Shown: positions 33,935-42,800 of the stretch, in pieces | Numbering within the stretch: the first letter of the stretch is position 1 | How the letters are laid out: every line of letters starts with the position of its first letter | Assembly (NCBI GenBank): GCA_036003045.1 | Contig: DASYSS010000047.1 | Span: 1 to 64,000 of the forward strand | Source of the DNA: Gemmatimonadaceae bacterium | Lineage (GTDB): Bacteria; Gemmatimonadota; Gemmatimonadetes; Gemmatimonadales; Gemmatimonadaceae | Direction: 5' to 3' | DNA: 64,000 nt | Position numbers and translations under genes: made by a program | The notes under the pieces: model-generated | The model's input: only the letters and a program-made list of their open reading frames with translations | Databases searched by the model: none | What the model was told of the DNA's origin: nothing

Positions 33935-35655
33935 GTCTCACCAAGCGGTTGTTGGTGGGATCGCTCGTCATCGTCGTTCTTCTCGTCGCGGTCGTCGTCG
34001 TGATCGCCGGCAACCGCCTGGACAACCGCCTCGCCGCCGAAACGCAGCACGAGCTCGAGCGCGAGGCGCGGCTCGTCGGCAGCGAATGGCACGCCGGCAT
34101 GAACGACGACTCGCTCGCCGACGCAGCGGGTGCCGCGCTCGGCCGCCGCGTGACTCTCATTCGTTCGGACGGCAAAGTCGTCGGCGACTCCGAGTTCAGC
34201 GGCGACGATCTGGAACAACTTCAGAACCACTTTGGCCGCCCGGAAGTCGCCGACGCGCGTGAACGCGGCATCGGCTGGTCGCGCCGCCGCAGCCCGTCCG
34301 CCGGCGACGACGAGATCTACCTCGCCATCAAACATCCGCTCGGCACCGTGCGCGTGTCGGTCGGAACCGCGAAGTTCCGCGAGATCGTCAACGGAGCGCG
34401 CGACGACGTGATCGCGGCCGGGTTGCTCGCGCTCGCCGGTACGCTGATCGTGGCGTTCGGCTTCTCGCGCGCCGTGTCGCAGCCGATCATCGAGCTGCGC
34501 GACGTCGCGACCGCGATCGCGGCCGGGGATCTCGAGCGCCGGCCTGCTCTTTCGGCGCCGGGCGAAGTCGGCGACCTCGCGTCGGCGCTTCAACGGATGA
34601 CCGAGCAGCTCTCCTCTCGACTGTCGGCGCTCCAGGCGGAAGACGCGCTGTTGTCGGCGGTGATCGATTCGCTCGACGAGGGCATCGTCGCCGTCAGCGC
34701 GCGCGGCAGCGTCGTGCGTCTGAACGAGAGCGCGCGCCGGCTCCTCGACCTGCGCGCCAACGTGCCCTTCTCGACCGACATGCTCCCGCAACACCGGCTC
34801 ATGCGCGACGCGCTGCGCGGCGCGATGGCCGGCGTCGCCACCGGCCCCCTCGAGATCGGCGTCGCCGACCGGACGTTGCTCGTTTCGGCGCGCCCGCTTC
34901 CCCCCCCCGACGGCGGCGCGGTGGTCGCCGTGCAGGATCTCACGACGCGGCGGAGACTCGAAACGATCCGCCGCGACTTCGTCGCCAACGTGTCGCACGA
35001 GCTCAAGACGCCGCTCACGGTCATCGCCGGCTTCGCCGAGACGCTTCGCGACCGCGAGTTGCCGTCGGACAACCGCGAGCGGTTTCTCGACACCATCGAG
35101 GCGAACACGCGGCGCATGCAGCGAATCGTCGACGATTTGCTCGACCTGTCACGGTACGAGTCGGGCAGCTGGCGGCCGAACGTGGTATCGAACGATCTGG
35201 CCGGCGTCGTGAGCGACGTGTTCACCGGCATCGCCCGCGCCGCCGACGCAAAGGGGCTCACGCTCGGATTCCAAGCGTCGCCCGACGCGCAGCACGTTGA
35301 GGCGGATCCGACCGCGCTGCGTCAGGTCCTCGGGAACCTGATCGAGAACGCGGTGCGGCACACCGCGCGCGGCAGCGTCACGGTGAGCGCCGAAGCGCCG
35401 CCGCGCGGCGGCACGACGCTCCGCGTGCGCGACACGGGGAGCGGCATCCCGACGGAGCACCTCGGCCGCATCTTCGAGCGTTTTTATCGCGTCGACGCGG
35501 GACGCGCGCGCGACGAAGGCGGAACCGGCCTCGGCCTCGCGATCGTGCGGCACCTCGTCGAAGCACACGGCGGATCGGTGCGAGCGGAGAGCGTCGTCGG
35601 CCAAGGCACGACGATCACCGCGCATTTTCCGGCTGCCGCCGTTACCCACGTGTGA
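33931..35655 (+). CDS. phoR: Sensor histidine kinase, PhoR type (HAMP-PAS-HisKA-HATPase)
   Basis: The 574-aa inner-membrane kinase starts at GTG 33931. It has a first membrane helix (about 6-30), a periplasmic domain of about 125 residues, a second helix (about 158-178), HAMP and PAS domains, and HisKA with [14 protein letters not shown] (His356). The ATPase domain has [10 protein letters not shown] (N box), VRDTGSGIP (G1), FERFYR (F box) and GGTGLGLAI (G2). It should phosphorylate the coupled regulator. A phosphate-sensing role is inferred from the neighbours. Confidence 0.9.
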   Translation: MSLTKRLLVGSLVIVVLLVAVVVVIAGNRLDNRLAAETQHELEREARLVGSEWHAGMNDDSLADAAGAALGRRVTLIRSDGKVVGDSEFSGDDLEQLQNHFGRPEVADARERGIGWSRRRSPSAGDDEIYLAIKHPLGTVRVSVGTAKFREIVNGARDDVIAAGLLALAGTLIVAFGFSRAVSQPIIELRDVATAIAAGDLERRPALSAPGEVGDLASALQRMTEQLSSRLSALQAEDALLSAVIDSLDEGIVAVSARGSVVRLNESARRLLDLRANVPFSTDMLPQHRLMRDALRGAMAGVATGPLEIGVADRTLLVSARPLPPPDGGAVVAVQDLTTRRRLETIRRDFVANVSHELKTPLTVIAGFAETLRDRELPSDNRERFLDTIEANTRRMQRIVDDLLDLSRYESGSWRPNVVSNDLAGVVSDVFTGIARAADAKGLTLGFQASPDAQHVEADPTALRQVLGNLIENAVRHTARGSVTVSAEAPPRGGTTLRVRDTGSGIPTEHLGRIFERFYRVDAGRARDEGGTGLGLAIVRHLVEAHGGSVRAESVVGQGTTITAHFPAAAVTHV

Positions 35656-35771
35656 CGCCGGGCACGGCGCGCGTCGAACTCGCGCGCGGCATCCAACATA
35701 TATTCGTATCCGTGTAGCGTCCGCGACGACGCGCGGTCGACGACAGTTCGCCCAAGCGCAGGAGGCCACGC

Positions 35772-37418
35772 TTGTCCGTAACTATCCCGGTCGGGCGCAG
35801 TGATCGCCCACAACGACGTGCGGTGGCGCCGGGACACCGGCGTGTCGCCGCGATCGACATCGGCTCGAATTCGATCCGCCAGATCGTCGCCGACGTTTCC
35901 ACCGACGGCACCATTCAAGTCGTCGACGAGATGAAGGCGGCGCCGAGACTCGCGACGGGGCTCGCCGCGAACGGACGGCTCTCGGACATCGCGATCCGCG
36001 CGGCGATCGAAGCCGTCGAGCGTATGGCGACGCTGGCCAAAGAGCTCGGCGCGGCGCGCATCGACGTCGTCGCGACGAGCGCGGTCCGCGACGCGAGCAA
36101 CGCCGCCGCCTTCATCACCGAAGTGCAGCGCGTGACCGGTCTTCGCGTGCGCGTGCTGGACGGCGCCGAAGAGGCGCGACTCAGCTTCCGCAGCGCGGTC
36201 GCGCACTTCGACATGGGAGTCGGCCGCACGGTGGTGCTCGACATCGGCGGCGGCTCGGCCGAATTGGCGCTGAGCGCCGAGGGCGTGATCGAACGTCTCG
36301 TGTCGCTGCCGTTCGGCGCGATCCGGTTGACGGAAGAATTCTTCGAGCACGGCGTAACGCCCCGCGGCGTGCGCAAGCTTCGCAAAGCGGTGAGCAACGC
36401 GATCCGCGCCAACGTGCCTCGCCGCGACTGGCGCGGCGCCCAACTCATCGGCTCGGGCGGGACGTTCACCAACCTCGCCGGTGTCTACCTGGCGCGGCAG
36501 GGAATCCTCACGGCCGCGCGGTCGGTCCACGCGGCGCACATTCCGCGCGCGGATCTCGAGCACATCCTCGACATGCTCGCCGACATGACGTCGGACGAGC
36601 GACGCGAGGTGCCGGGGCTCAATCCCGAGCGAGCCGACATCATCGTCGCCGGCGTCGCGGTCGCGGCCGAAGTGCTGCGACGCCTCGAATCTCGCGAGCT
36701 CGTGGTGTCGCGTTACGGAATTCGCGAGGGGTTGCTCCTCGAGGCGGCGCGGGTCGTTCCGACGATCGCCGACCCCGGCGACGCTCGCGCGCGCTCGGTG
36801 ACCGACCTCGCCCAGCGCTGCCACGCCGAAGAGCCGCACTCGTCGCGCGTTCAGGTGCTCGCGCTCGCGCTGTTCGACGCGCTCGGCGAGCGGCTCGGCT
36901 GCACGCGCGACGACCGGGCGGCGCTGGCCGACGCCGCGTTGCTGCACGACGCGGGCTACCACATCAGCTATGAACGGCACCACAAGCACTCGTACCATCT
37001 GGTGCTCCACGCCGATCTGCTCGGCATGCCGCCGTCGGAGCAGGTCGTGATCGCGAACGTCTCGCGCTACCACCGCGGATCCGAGCCGCGGCGCCGTCAT
37101 CGCAACTTCGGCATGCTCGACAAAACGCTGCGACGCCGCATTCGCCGGCTGTCGGCGATTCTGCGCATCGCGGATGGACTTGACCGTGGCCACGTAAGCG
37201 CGGTCGCGGGCGTGAAGGTCCGCTGGACGCAGCGCGCGATTCGCATCACTCCCGTCCCCGCGTCACCGCGGCCGCGCGGAGCGATGAGGCTCGAGATGTG
37301 GGGCGCTCACCGAAAATCGGGGCTGTTGGCGACCGTCGCGGGGACGGCGGTGGAGATCGTGGCGCCGGACGGGCATGTACTATCGTCCGACAGCTTGGGG
37401 GGGGAGGAGTTGGAGTAA
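35772..37418 (+). CDS. ppx: Ppx/GppA-family phosphatase (exopolyphosphatase)
   Basis: This enzyme hydrolyses polyphosphate or pppGpp. The 548-aa protein starts at TTG 35772, chosen because GGAGG (35761-35765) lies 6 nt upstream. The actin-like ATPase fold shows AAIDIGSNSIR (phosphate 1), VVATSAVRDASNA, LDIGGGSAEL (phosphate 2) and LIGSGGTFTNLAG. A C-terminal HD-type helical domain has ADAALLHDAGYHI. It converges with ppk, the gene for polyphosphate synthesis. Polyphosphate as substrate is the more likely reading. Confidence 0.9.
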   Translation: MSVTIPVGRSDRPQRRAVAPGHRRVAAIDIGSNSIRQIVADVSTDGTIQVVDEMKAAPRLATGLAANGRLSDIAIRAAIEAVERMATLAKELGAARIDVVATSAVRDASNAAAFITEVQRVTGLRVRVLDGAEEARLSFRSAVAHFDMGVGRTVVLDIGGGSAELALSAEGVIERLVSLPFGAIRLTEEFFEHGVTPRGVRKLRKAVSNAIRANVPRRDWRGAQLIGSGGTFTNLAGVYLARQGILTAARSVHAAHIPRADLEHILDMLADMTSDERREVPGLNPERADIIVAGVAVAAEVLRRLESRELVVSRYGIREGLLLEAARVVPTIADPGDARARSVTDLAQRCHAEEPHSSRVQVLALALFDALGERLGCTRDDRAALADAALLHDAGYHISYERHHKHSYHLVLHADLLGMPPSEQVVIANVSRYHRGSEPRRRHRNFGMLDKTLRRRIRRLSAILRIADGLDRGHVSAVAGVKVRWTQRAIRITPVPASPRPRGAMRLEMWGAHRKSGLLATVAGTAVEIVAPDGHVLSSDSLGGEELE

Positions 37419-37462
37419 CTCAGGAGTCAGGTCTGAGGCAGTCCTGAGATCTGAGTGTGCAC
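37419..37462. repeat. TCAGGAGTC/TCTGAG units directly after the ppx stop
   Basis: Immediately past the ppx stop, short units TCAGGAGTCAG, TCTGAGGCAG, TCCTGAGA and TCTGAG occur in both senses. They could fold back on themselves. It is a small version of the other intergenic clusters. Confidence 0.5.
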
Positions 37463-37598
37463 CCCAAGCCATTCGGAGCGCACGGAGTTCAACGCGGCTC
37501 TCAGCACTCGCCCTCGATGCTCACCCTCGATCCGGTCTGGCTTCCACGGATGAGCGCCCGCCAATTGGTGCGAAACCAGCCCCGGGGTTTCCGCGCCG

Positions 37599-39743
37599 TC
37601 AGTCTCCGAGAACCGGCGTCCTCTCCCCTGATCTCTCGGCAGCCGGAATCTCTCTCGCCGGCGAGGTCTCGCGTGGCGTCCCCCACGGCTGCTTGATCAG
37701 CACCTCGTGCGACGGCCGTGCGGTGCTTGCCGGGTTGCGTTGCGTCCACGTGCCGTCGGGTCCGAGATCCCACGCCATCCGCTCGTCCGACAGATACGTG
37801 CGCAGTAGCATGCGCACGCGTTCGTGCAGCGCCGGCGTCTCGATCGGCGCCACTGCCTCGACGCGGCGGTCGAAGTTGCGCGGCATCCAGTCGGCGGAGC
37901 CGAGGTAAAACTCTTCGTCGCCGCCGTTCGTGAACTGCCAGAGGCGCGAGTGCTCGAGGAAGCGGCCGACGATGCTCACGACGCGGATGTTCTCGCTCAC
38001 GCCGGGAAGACCCGGGCGCAGACAGCAAATGCCTCGCACGATGAGGTCGATCTCGACCCCGGCCTGCGACGCTCGATAAAGCGCGTCGATCGTCTCCTCG
38101 TCCACGAGCGCGTTCATCTTGCCGACGATCCGCGCCGGCCGGCCCGCCGCCGCGTGCTCGGCTTCACGGGCGATGAGCTCGAGGAACCGCGCGCGCATGT
38201 TCACCGGCGCGACGAGCAGCTTGCGATAGAGGCGCTGGCGCGAATAGCCCGTCAGCGAATTGAACAGATCGCTCACGTCGGCGCCGATCGACGGACTGCA
38301 CGTGAGCAGACCGACGTCGGTGTACAGCCTGGCCGTGCGCGAGTTGTAGTTGCCCGTGCCAAGATGGATGTAGCGGCGGATGCCGTCCACCTCGCGGCGG
38401 ACGACGAGCGCCGTCTTGGCGTGCGTCTTGAGCGTCGCCGATCCGAACGCGACGTGCACGCCCGCGTCCTCGAGCTGCCGCGCCCACGTGATGTTGTTCG
38501 CTTCGTCGAAGCGCGCCTTGAGCTCGACGATCACGGCCACCTGCTTGCCGCGCTGCGCCGCTTCGACGAGCGCCGCCACGACGGCCGTGTCGCCCGACGT
38601 GCGATACAACGTGAGCTTGATCGCGAGCACCTGGTCGTCTCGCGCCGCTTCCTTCAGCAGGCGTTCGACCGACGCGCCGAACGAGTCGAACGGATGATGG
38701 ACGAGGAGGTCGCCCTCGCGGATGACGTCGAAGATGTTCCGTTCGGCGTCGCGCAGCTCGGCCGGCGTCGCCGCCACGAACGGCGGGTCGCGCAGCGCGG
38801 GAATGTCGAGCGCCGCGAGCCCGCTCAGATCGCTGAGGTCGAGCAGTCTGCCCGCGTCGACGATGTCGCGCTCGCTGAGACGGCCGCTCTCGGCGACGTC
38901 GTCCTCGCGCAATTCCTCGAGGAGCAGGGCGCGCAGATGCGCCGGCATGTCGTCCTGCACTTCGACGCGAACGACCTCGCCGAAGCGGCGCTGGAAGACC
39001 TGCTCTTCAATCGTCGCGAGCAGGTCCTCCGGCTCTTCGACCGGAATGTCGAGGTCCGAATAGCGCGTGATGCGGAAGACGTACGACGCCACGACTTCCA
39101 TGCCCGAAAAGAGCGCCGTCAGATTCGCGCCGATCACCTGCTCCAGCGGAACGAAGTGATTGGGGCGCGCGCGGACGGGAATCCAACGCGGGAGGCTCTT
39201 CGGGACCTTCACCCGCGCGAAGCGAATCTCGCCCGTGTCCGGGTCGCGAATCTCGACGGCGAGCGAAATCGAAAGGTTCGAGATGTACGGGAACGGATGA
39301 CCCGGGTCGACCGCGAGCGGCGTCAACACCGGGAAAATCTGCGACTCGAAGTATTCGTCGATTTCGCCCCACTCGGCCGCCGTCAGATCGCGCACGCCGA
39401 GAAGACGGATGTCGTGGCGAGCGGCCTCGTCGAGAAGCGACGTGAGGCATCCGCGCTGCATCGCGCTCAGGCGTGCGACCTCGGCGTCGATCGCGTCGAG
39501 CTGCTCCTGCGGCGTCAGACCGTCGGCCGGCTTCTGGACGACGCCTGCCGCCACCTGGCGGCGGAGGCCGGCGACGCGAACCATGTAGAACTCGTCGAGG
39601 TTCGCGCTGAAGATCGCGAGGAACTTGACGCGCTCGAGCAGCGGAACGCGCGCGTCGAGTGCCTGCTGCAGCACTCGCGCGTTGAACGCCAGCCAGCTGA
39701 GTTCTCGATTGAGGAACAGCGAGGAGGGACGAACGTCGATCAT
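37599..39743 (-). CDS. ppk1: Polyphosphate kinase 1
   Basis: Ppk makes polyphosphate from ATP reversibly. The 714-aa protein has the N domain (SLFLNRELSWLAFNARVLQQA), the head domain (KFLAIFSANLDEFYMVRVAG) and two PLD-like catalytic domains. RYIHLGTGNYNS carries the autophosphorylated histidine (about His460). KARFDEANNITWARQLE, and DWMPRNFDRRVEAV near the end, are also family segments. The ATG at 39743 has no Shine-Dalgarno and follows the pit terminator by only 15 nt. It is convergent with ppx. Confidence 0.95.
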   Translation of the reverse strand: MIDVRPSSLFLNRELSWLAFNARVLQQALDARVPLLERVKFLAIFSANLDEFYMVRVAGLRRQVAAGVVQKPADGLTPQEQLDAIDAEVARLSAMQRGCLTSLLDEAARHDIRLLGVRDLTAAEWGEIDEYFESQIFPVLTPLAVDPGHPFPYISNLSISLAVEIRDPDTGEIRFARVKVPKSLPRWIPVRARPNHFVPLEQVIGANLTALFSGMEVVASYVFRITRYSDLDIPVEEPEDLLATIEEQVFQRRFGEVVRVEVQDDMPAHLRALLLEELREDDVAESGRLSERDIVDAGRLLDLSDLSGLAALDIPALRDPPFVAATPAELRDAERNIFDVIREGDLLVHHPFDSFGASVERLLKEAARDDQVLAIKLTLYRTSGDTAVVAALVEAAQRGKQVAVIVELKARFDEANNITWARQLEDAGVHVAFGSATLKTHAKTALVVRREVDGIRRYIHLGTGNYNSRTARLYTDVGLLTCSPSIGADVSDLFNSLTGYSRQRLYRKLLVAPVNMRARFLELIAREAEHAAAGRPARIVGKMNALVDEETIDALYRASQAGVEIDLIVRGICCLRPGLPGVSENIRVVSIVGRFLEHSRLWQFTNGGDEEFYLGSADWMPRNFDRRVEAVAPIETPALHERVRMLLRTYLSDERMAWDLGPDGTWTQRNPASTARPSHEVLIKQPWGTPRETSPAREIPAAERSGERTPVLGD

Positions 39744-39757
39744 GGGTTCAGCTTGGG

Positions 39758-39793
39758 AAAAAAAAGGGGGGCGCTGGGCTGCCGCCCCCCTTT
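39758..39793 (-). terminator. Rho-independent terminator of the DUF47-pit operon
   Basis: On the minus strand CGCCCCCC/GGGGGGCG arms (39766-39773, 39783-39790), extended by AAA/TTT pairs, are followed by a run of eight T (39765-39758). It is strong and lies 15 nt before the ppk start codon. Confidence 0.85.
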
Positions 39794-39835
39794 GTACTTA
39801 CCCCGCTCCGGCCAGGGGTGGCCAGAGGAATCTGT

Positions 39836-39877
39836 GATGTTGAACGTCACGTTGGAGTCACGTTTCCGGATGTTGAA
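39836..39877. promoter_or_regulatory. 11-bp-periodic direct repeats upstream of ppk, possible PhoB box
   Basis: GATGTTGAA occurs at 39836-39844 and again at 39869-39877 (33 bp apart). GTCACG occurs at 39846 and 39857 (11 bp apart). The result is four half-sites about one helical turn apart, as in Pho boxes of other bacteria. It is about 95-135 bp upstream of the ppk ATG, between pit and ppk. The regulator is inferred from the location only. Confidence 0.4.
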
Positions 39878-39999
39878 AAGGTACTGGCAACATTCGGACC
39901 GAGCAGCGTGAGCAGTCACCGTGTGCGCCCCGGCGCCGGACTCAGTGGCATAATTCATTGCCTGCAAGCCACTTAAGCGGCAGCTTTGGCCCCAAACGG

Positions 40000-41037
40000 C
40001 TACAGTTTCACGAACTCGGCGAGGAGTAGATAGAGGACCGACGCCATCCCCGCTGAGGCCGGTATCGTGAGCACCCAGGCCCATACGATCCGGCCGGCGA
40101 TTCCCCACCGTACCGCCGACGCGCGCTGAGTCGCGCCGACTCCGACGATCGATCCCGTGATCGTGTGCGTAGTGCTCACCGGGATTCCAAAGTGGGTCGC
40201 GATCAGGATCGCGGTAGCGCCTCCGGTCTCGGCGCAGAAGCCGCTCACCGGACGGAGCTTGGTGATCCGCTGCCCCATCGTGTGCACGATGCGCCAGCCG
40301 CCGAAGAGCGTGCCGAGCGAGATCGCCGTGTAGGCACCGAGCTCGAGCCAGTGCGGGATCGTATTGTTGTTCGGCAGATAGAGCGCATGGAGCCAACCCG
40401 TCTGCGTGGCGAAGCTCGCGTGGACCGAGACGAGGAGCCCGACGACGACTCCCATCGTCTTCTGCGCGTCGTTCCCGCCGTGCGAGTACGACAGCAGCGC
40501 CGAGCTGGCGAGCTGCGCCGCGCGAAAGAACCGATCGACGCGCGACGCCGACACGCGATGGAAAATCCAGAATATGAGTACCATGAACACGTAGCCGGCG
40601 AGCATGCCGAGCAGCGGGGACACGACGATGAACGACAGCGTCTGCACCCACTTCGTGCCCCAGGTGATCGCCCCCGCGCCGGCGCGTGCCACCGCGGCTC
40701 CGGCGTAACCGCCGATGAGCGCGTGCGACGAGCTCGATGGAATCCCGAAGTACCAGGTGATGAGGTTCCAGGCGATCGCGCCGAGCAGCCCGGCGAGAAT
40801 CACGTTCGGGTTGACGATGCTCTGCTCGATCATTCCGCCGCCGACCGCTTTGGCGACGGCGAGCGATCCCGTGAACGCGGCGGCGAAATTGAAGATGGCC
40901 GCCCAGACGACGGCGGCGAGCGGGCTGAGGACTCGCGTCCCGACGATCGTGGCGATCGAGTTCGCCGAGTCGTGGAAGCCGTTGCTGAAATCGAAAATGA
41001 ACGCGATCAAAATGATCGCGACGACGTAGGCGATCAC
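40000..41037 (-). CDS. pit: Low-affinity inorganic phosphate transporter (PiT family)
   Basis: This inner-membrane phosphate symporter has 345 aa and about ten membrane helices. The duplicated PiT signature is seen in the N-terminal half (DFSNGFHDSANSIATIV, GIPSSSSHALIGG) and in the C-terminal half (SHGGNDAQKTMGVV, GIPVSTTHTITGSIVGVG). It lies 25 bp downstream of the DUF47 gene, its common partner. No high-affinity pstSCAB genes are seen in the window. Confidence 0.95.
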   Translation of the reverse strand: MIAYVVAIILIAFIFDFSNGFHDSANSIATIVGTRVLSPLAAVVWAAIFNFAAAFTGSLAVAKAVGGGMIEQSIVNPNVILAGLLGAIAWNLITWYFGIPSSSSHALIGGYAGAAVARAGAGAITWGTKWVQTLSFIVVSPLLGMLAGYVFMVLIFWIFHRVSASRVDRFFRAAQLASSALLSYSHGGNDAQKTMGVVVGLLVSVHASFATQTGWLHALYLPNNNTIPHWLELGAYTAISLGTLFGGWRIVHTMGQRITKLRPVSGFCAETGGATAILIATHFGIPVSTTHTITGSIVGVGATQRASAVRWGIAGRIVWAWVLTIPASAGMASVLYLLLAEFVKL

Positions 41038-41062
41038 GGGGTCTCGCGGGGAGAGCGGCGCG

Positions 41063-41680
41063 TCATCCGTTTTTCAGCGAGATGCTCTGAAGCACCTGCG
41101 CCACGCCCATGCAGCTGTCGATGGCACCCTCGAGCGTGTCGTACATGTCCTTCCACTTGAGTACGTCGAGCGGATTCGGTTCTCCCGAGAACAACGCGCC
41201 CATCGCCTCGTGGTACACGGAGTCACCTTCCTCCTCGAGGTGCTTGATCAGGGCGACGTGCTGATTCACCGTCGGCGGACGACGCATCTCGGCGACTGCC
41301 GCTTGGATTTCAGTGGTGGCGCGGACGAGCACGCCGCTCAGCTGGCGGGCCGGCGGCAACACGTCGGCGATGTGGAGCATCTCGAATCGCCGCGCGGTTC
41401 CGTCGATCAGGTCGATTACGTCGTCCAGCCGGGTCGCCAGCATATGAATGTCTTCGCGGTCGATCGGCGTAATGAAGCTCTTGTCGATCCGCTGATTCAC
41501 CGTCGCGGTCAGGAGGTCGGCCTTATGCTCGACGTCTTTGATCGCCCTCACGTGGTCGTGCACGTGAACCACGTCGCCGAACAACGTGTCGAGCATGCGC
41601 GCCGTCGTAACGAGGTGAGCAGCGAGTTGATCGAACAGCTCGAAGAACTCGTCGTCTCGCGGAAGCAGCCGGCCGAGCAT
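41063..41680 (-). CDS. DUF47 (PhoU-like) protein, Pit accessory regulator
   Basis: The 205-aa all-helical protein belongs to the DUF47/PhoU-like family that sits beside PiT transporters and is thought to control them. It has EFFELFDQLAAHLV at the start, VRAIKDVEHKADLLTATV, and TPIDREDIHMLATRLDDVID, a family signature. The ATG at 41680 is directly preceded by the GTCCACC repeat, with no Shine-Dalgarno. It is the first gene of the operon with pit. Confidence 0.9.
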   Translation of the reverse strand: MLGRLLPRDDEFFELFDQLAAHLVTTARMLDTLFGDVVHVHDHVRAIKDVEHKADLLTATVNQRIDKSFITPIDREDIHMLATRLDDVIDLIDGTARRFEMLHIADVLPPARQLSGVLVRATTEIQAAVAEMRRPPTVNQHVALIKHLEEEGDSVYHEAMGALFSGEPNPLDVLKWKDMYDTLEGAIDSCMGVAQVLQSISLKNG

Positions 41681-41719
41681 GGGTGGACGGGTGGACGGGG
41701 TGGATGGGTGGACCGGTGA
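41681..41719. repeat. GTGGAC(N)GG tandem repeat, copy 3
   Basis: About five units of GGTGGAC(N) end exactly at the DUF47 start codon. Read on the minus strand it gives GTCCACCCGTCCACCC directly before ATG, almost the same as the right arm before lon1. Confidence 0.8.
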
Positions 41720-41829
41720 GAAGCGGCCGGCCCAGGCGGACGTGTAGCGGACGCGTCACGCCGAGTCTGTTCCGCCCCGAACTTACCGCGGCCGGGAAAC
41801 CCCGGAAACCCATGCCGGGGTCGGCCGCG

Positions 41830-42612
41830 TCAAGCGCTCCGCAGGGTCCACTGTTCCTCGCTCCGGATGCGATTCCGCTCGGCCACGAGGTCCGGGTTCT
41901 CGAAGAGCTTGATCAGGAGCATCCCTGCAATGAAGCCGCCGATGTGAGCCCAAACCGCCACTCCGCCCGACACGTCCGGCTGGAGCGGCGTCATGTACGC
42001 GGTCGCGACCTGGATACCGAACCAGTACAGCAGGACGATCCAGGCAGGAATCCGGAAGACTTTGAAGAAGATGATGAAGATGAACAGCATGTGGACACGA
42101 ACGCGGGGATAGAGGAGCAGGTACGCTCCCAGCACGCCGGAGATCGCGCCCGACGCGCCCACGGTCGGCGCGGCCGAGGTCGGGTTCAAGAGAACTTGAG
42201 TCGCGGCGGCGACCAAACCACAGATCAGGTAGAACGCCAGAAATCGGCCGGGGCCCATGCTGTCTTCGACGTTGTTGCCGAAGACCCAAAAGAAGATCGC
42301 GTTGCCGAGGATGTGGCCCCAGCCGCCGTGCAGGAACATCGACGTGAGAGGCGTGAGAATGTTGATGCGGTCGTTGTCGACCACGCACGAGAGTTGGCCG
42401 GGAATGATCCAGAATCCGGTGCCCACGGGCACACGGTGAGTCAGCTCCCCGGGGACCATTCCGTAGTTGCAAACGCTCTTCGCCAGGGCAAGCTCGTTCC
42501 CCGGAAGTCCCCCTCCCTGCACCAGGAACCAGACCGCGAACATGGTGCCCAGGATGAGCCAGGTCATCACCGGCGTTCGGAGGGTCGGGTTGTCGTCTGA
42601 GATCGGGATCAT
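41830..42612 (-). CDS. Rhomboid-family intramembrane serine protease
   Basis: This membrane protease cleaves transmembrane helices. From the ATG at 42612 it is 260 aa. It has six or seven membrane segments, SMFLHGGWGHILGNAIFFWVFG (the conserved HxxxN region), the active-site serine in VGASGAISGVLG, and the partner histidine in WAHIGGFIAG. A large loop precedes the second helix. An upstream ATG at 42645 is possible but adds a polar stretch. It is divergent from dnaK. Confidence 0.93.
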   Translation of the reverse strand: MIPISDDNPTLRTPVMTWLILGTMFAVWFLVQGGGLPGNELALAKSVCNYGMVPGELTHRVPVGTGFWIIPGQLSCVVDNDRINILTPLTSMFLHGGWGHILGNAIFFWVFGNNVEDSMGPGRFLAFYLICGLVAAATQVLLNPTSAAPTVGASGAISGVLGAYLLLYPRVRVHMLFIFIIFFKVFRIPAWIVLLYWFGIQVATAYMTPLQPDVSGGVAVWAHIGGFIAGMLLIKLFENPDLVAERNRIRSEEQWTLRSA

Positions 42613-42800
42613 GTGCCTGAGTTGAGTCGCGAAGCGAGATGGCACGACGCTCTGACAGCCCGCTGCCCTCCCCGCTCAATCGCTATTGCCAGAGACCTGC
42701 CAAGTTGGCGTAGGAACTGGGTCCCGCATTTGCCTTCAACCACGGCGTTCACGGCAGGCGAAATCTGGTCTGCCACAACCCGGTACTCGAAGAGGAAGCA

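Noticed and set aside
42613-42800. CIRCE element (HrcA operator) before dnaK
   Set aside because: I looked for TTAGCACTC-N9-GAGTGCTAA and found no acceptable match on either strand.
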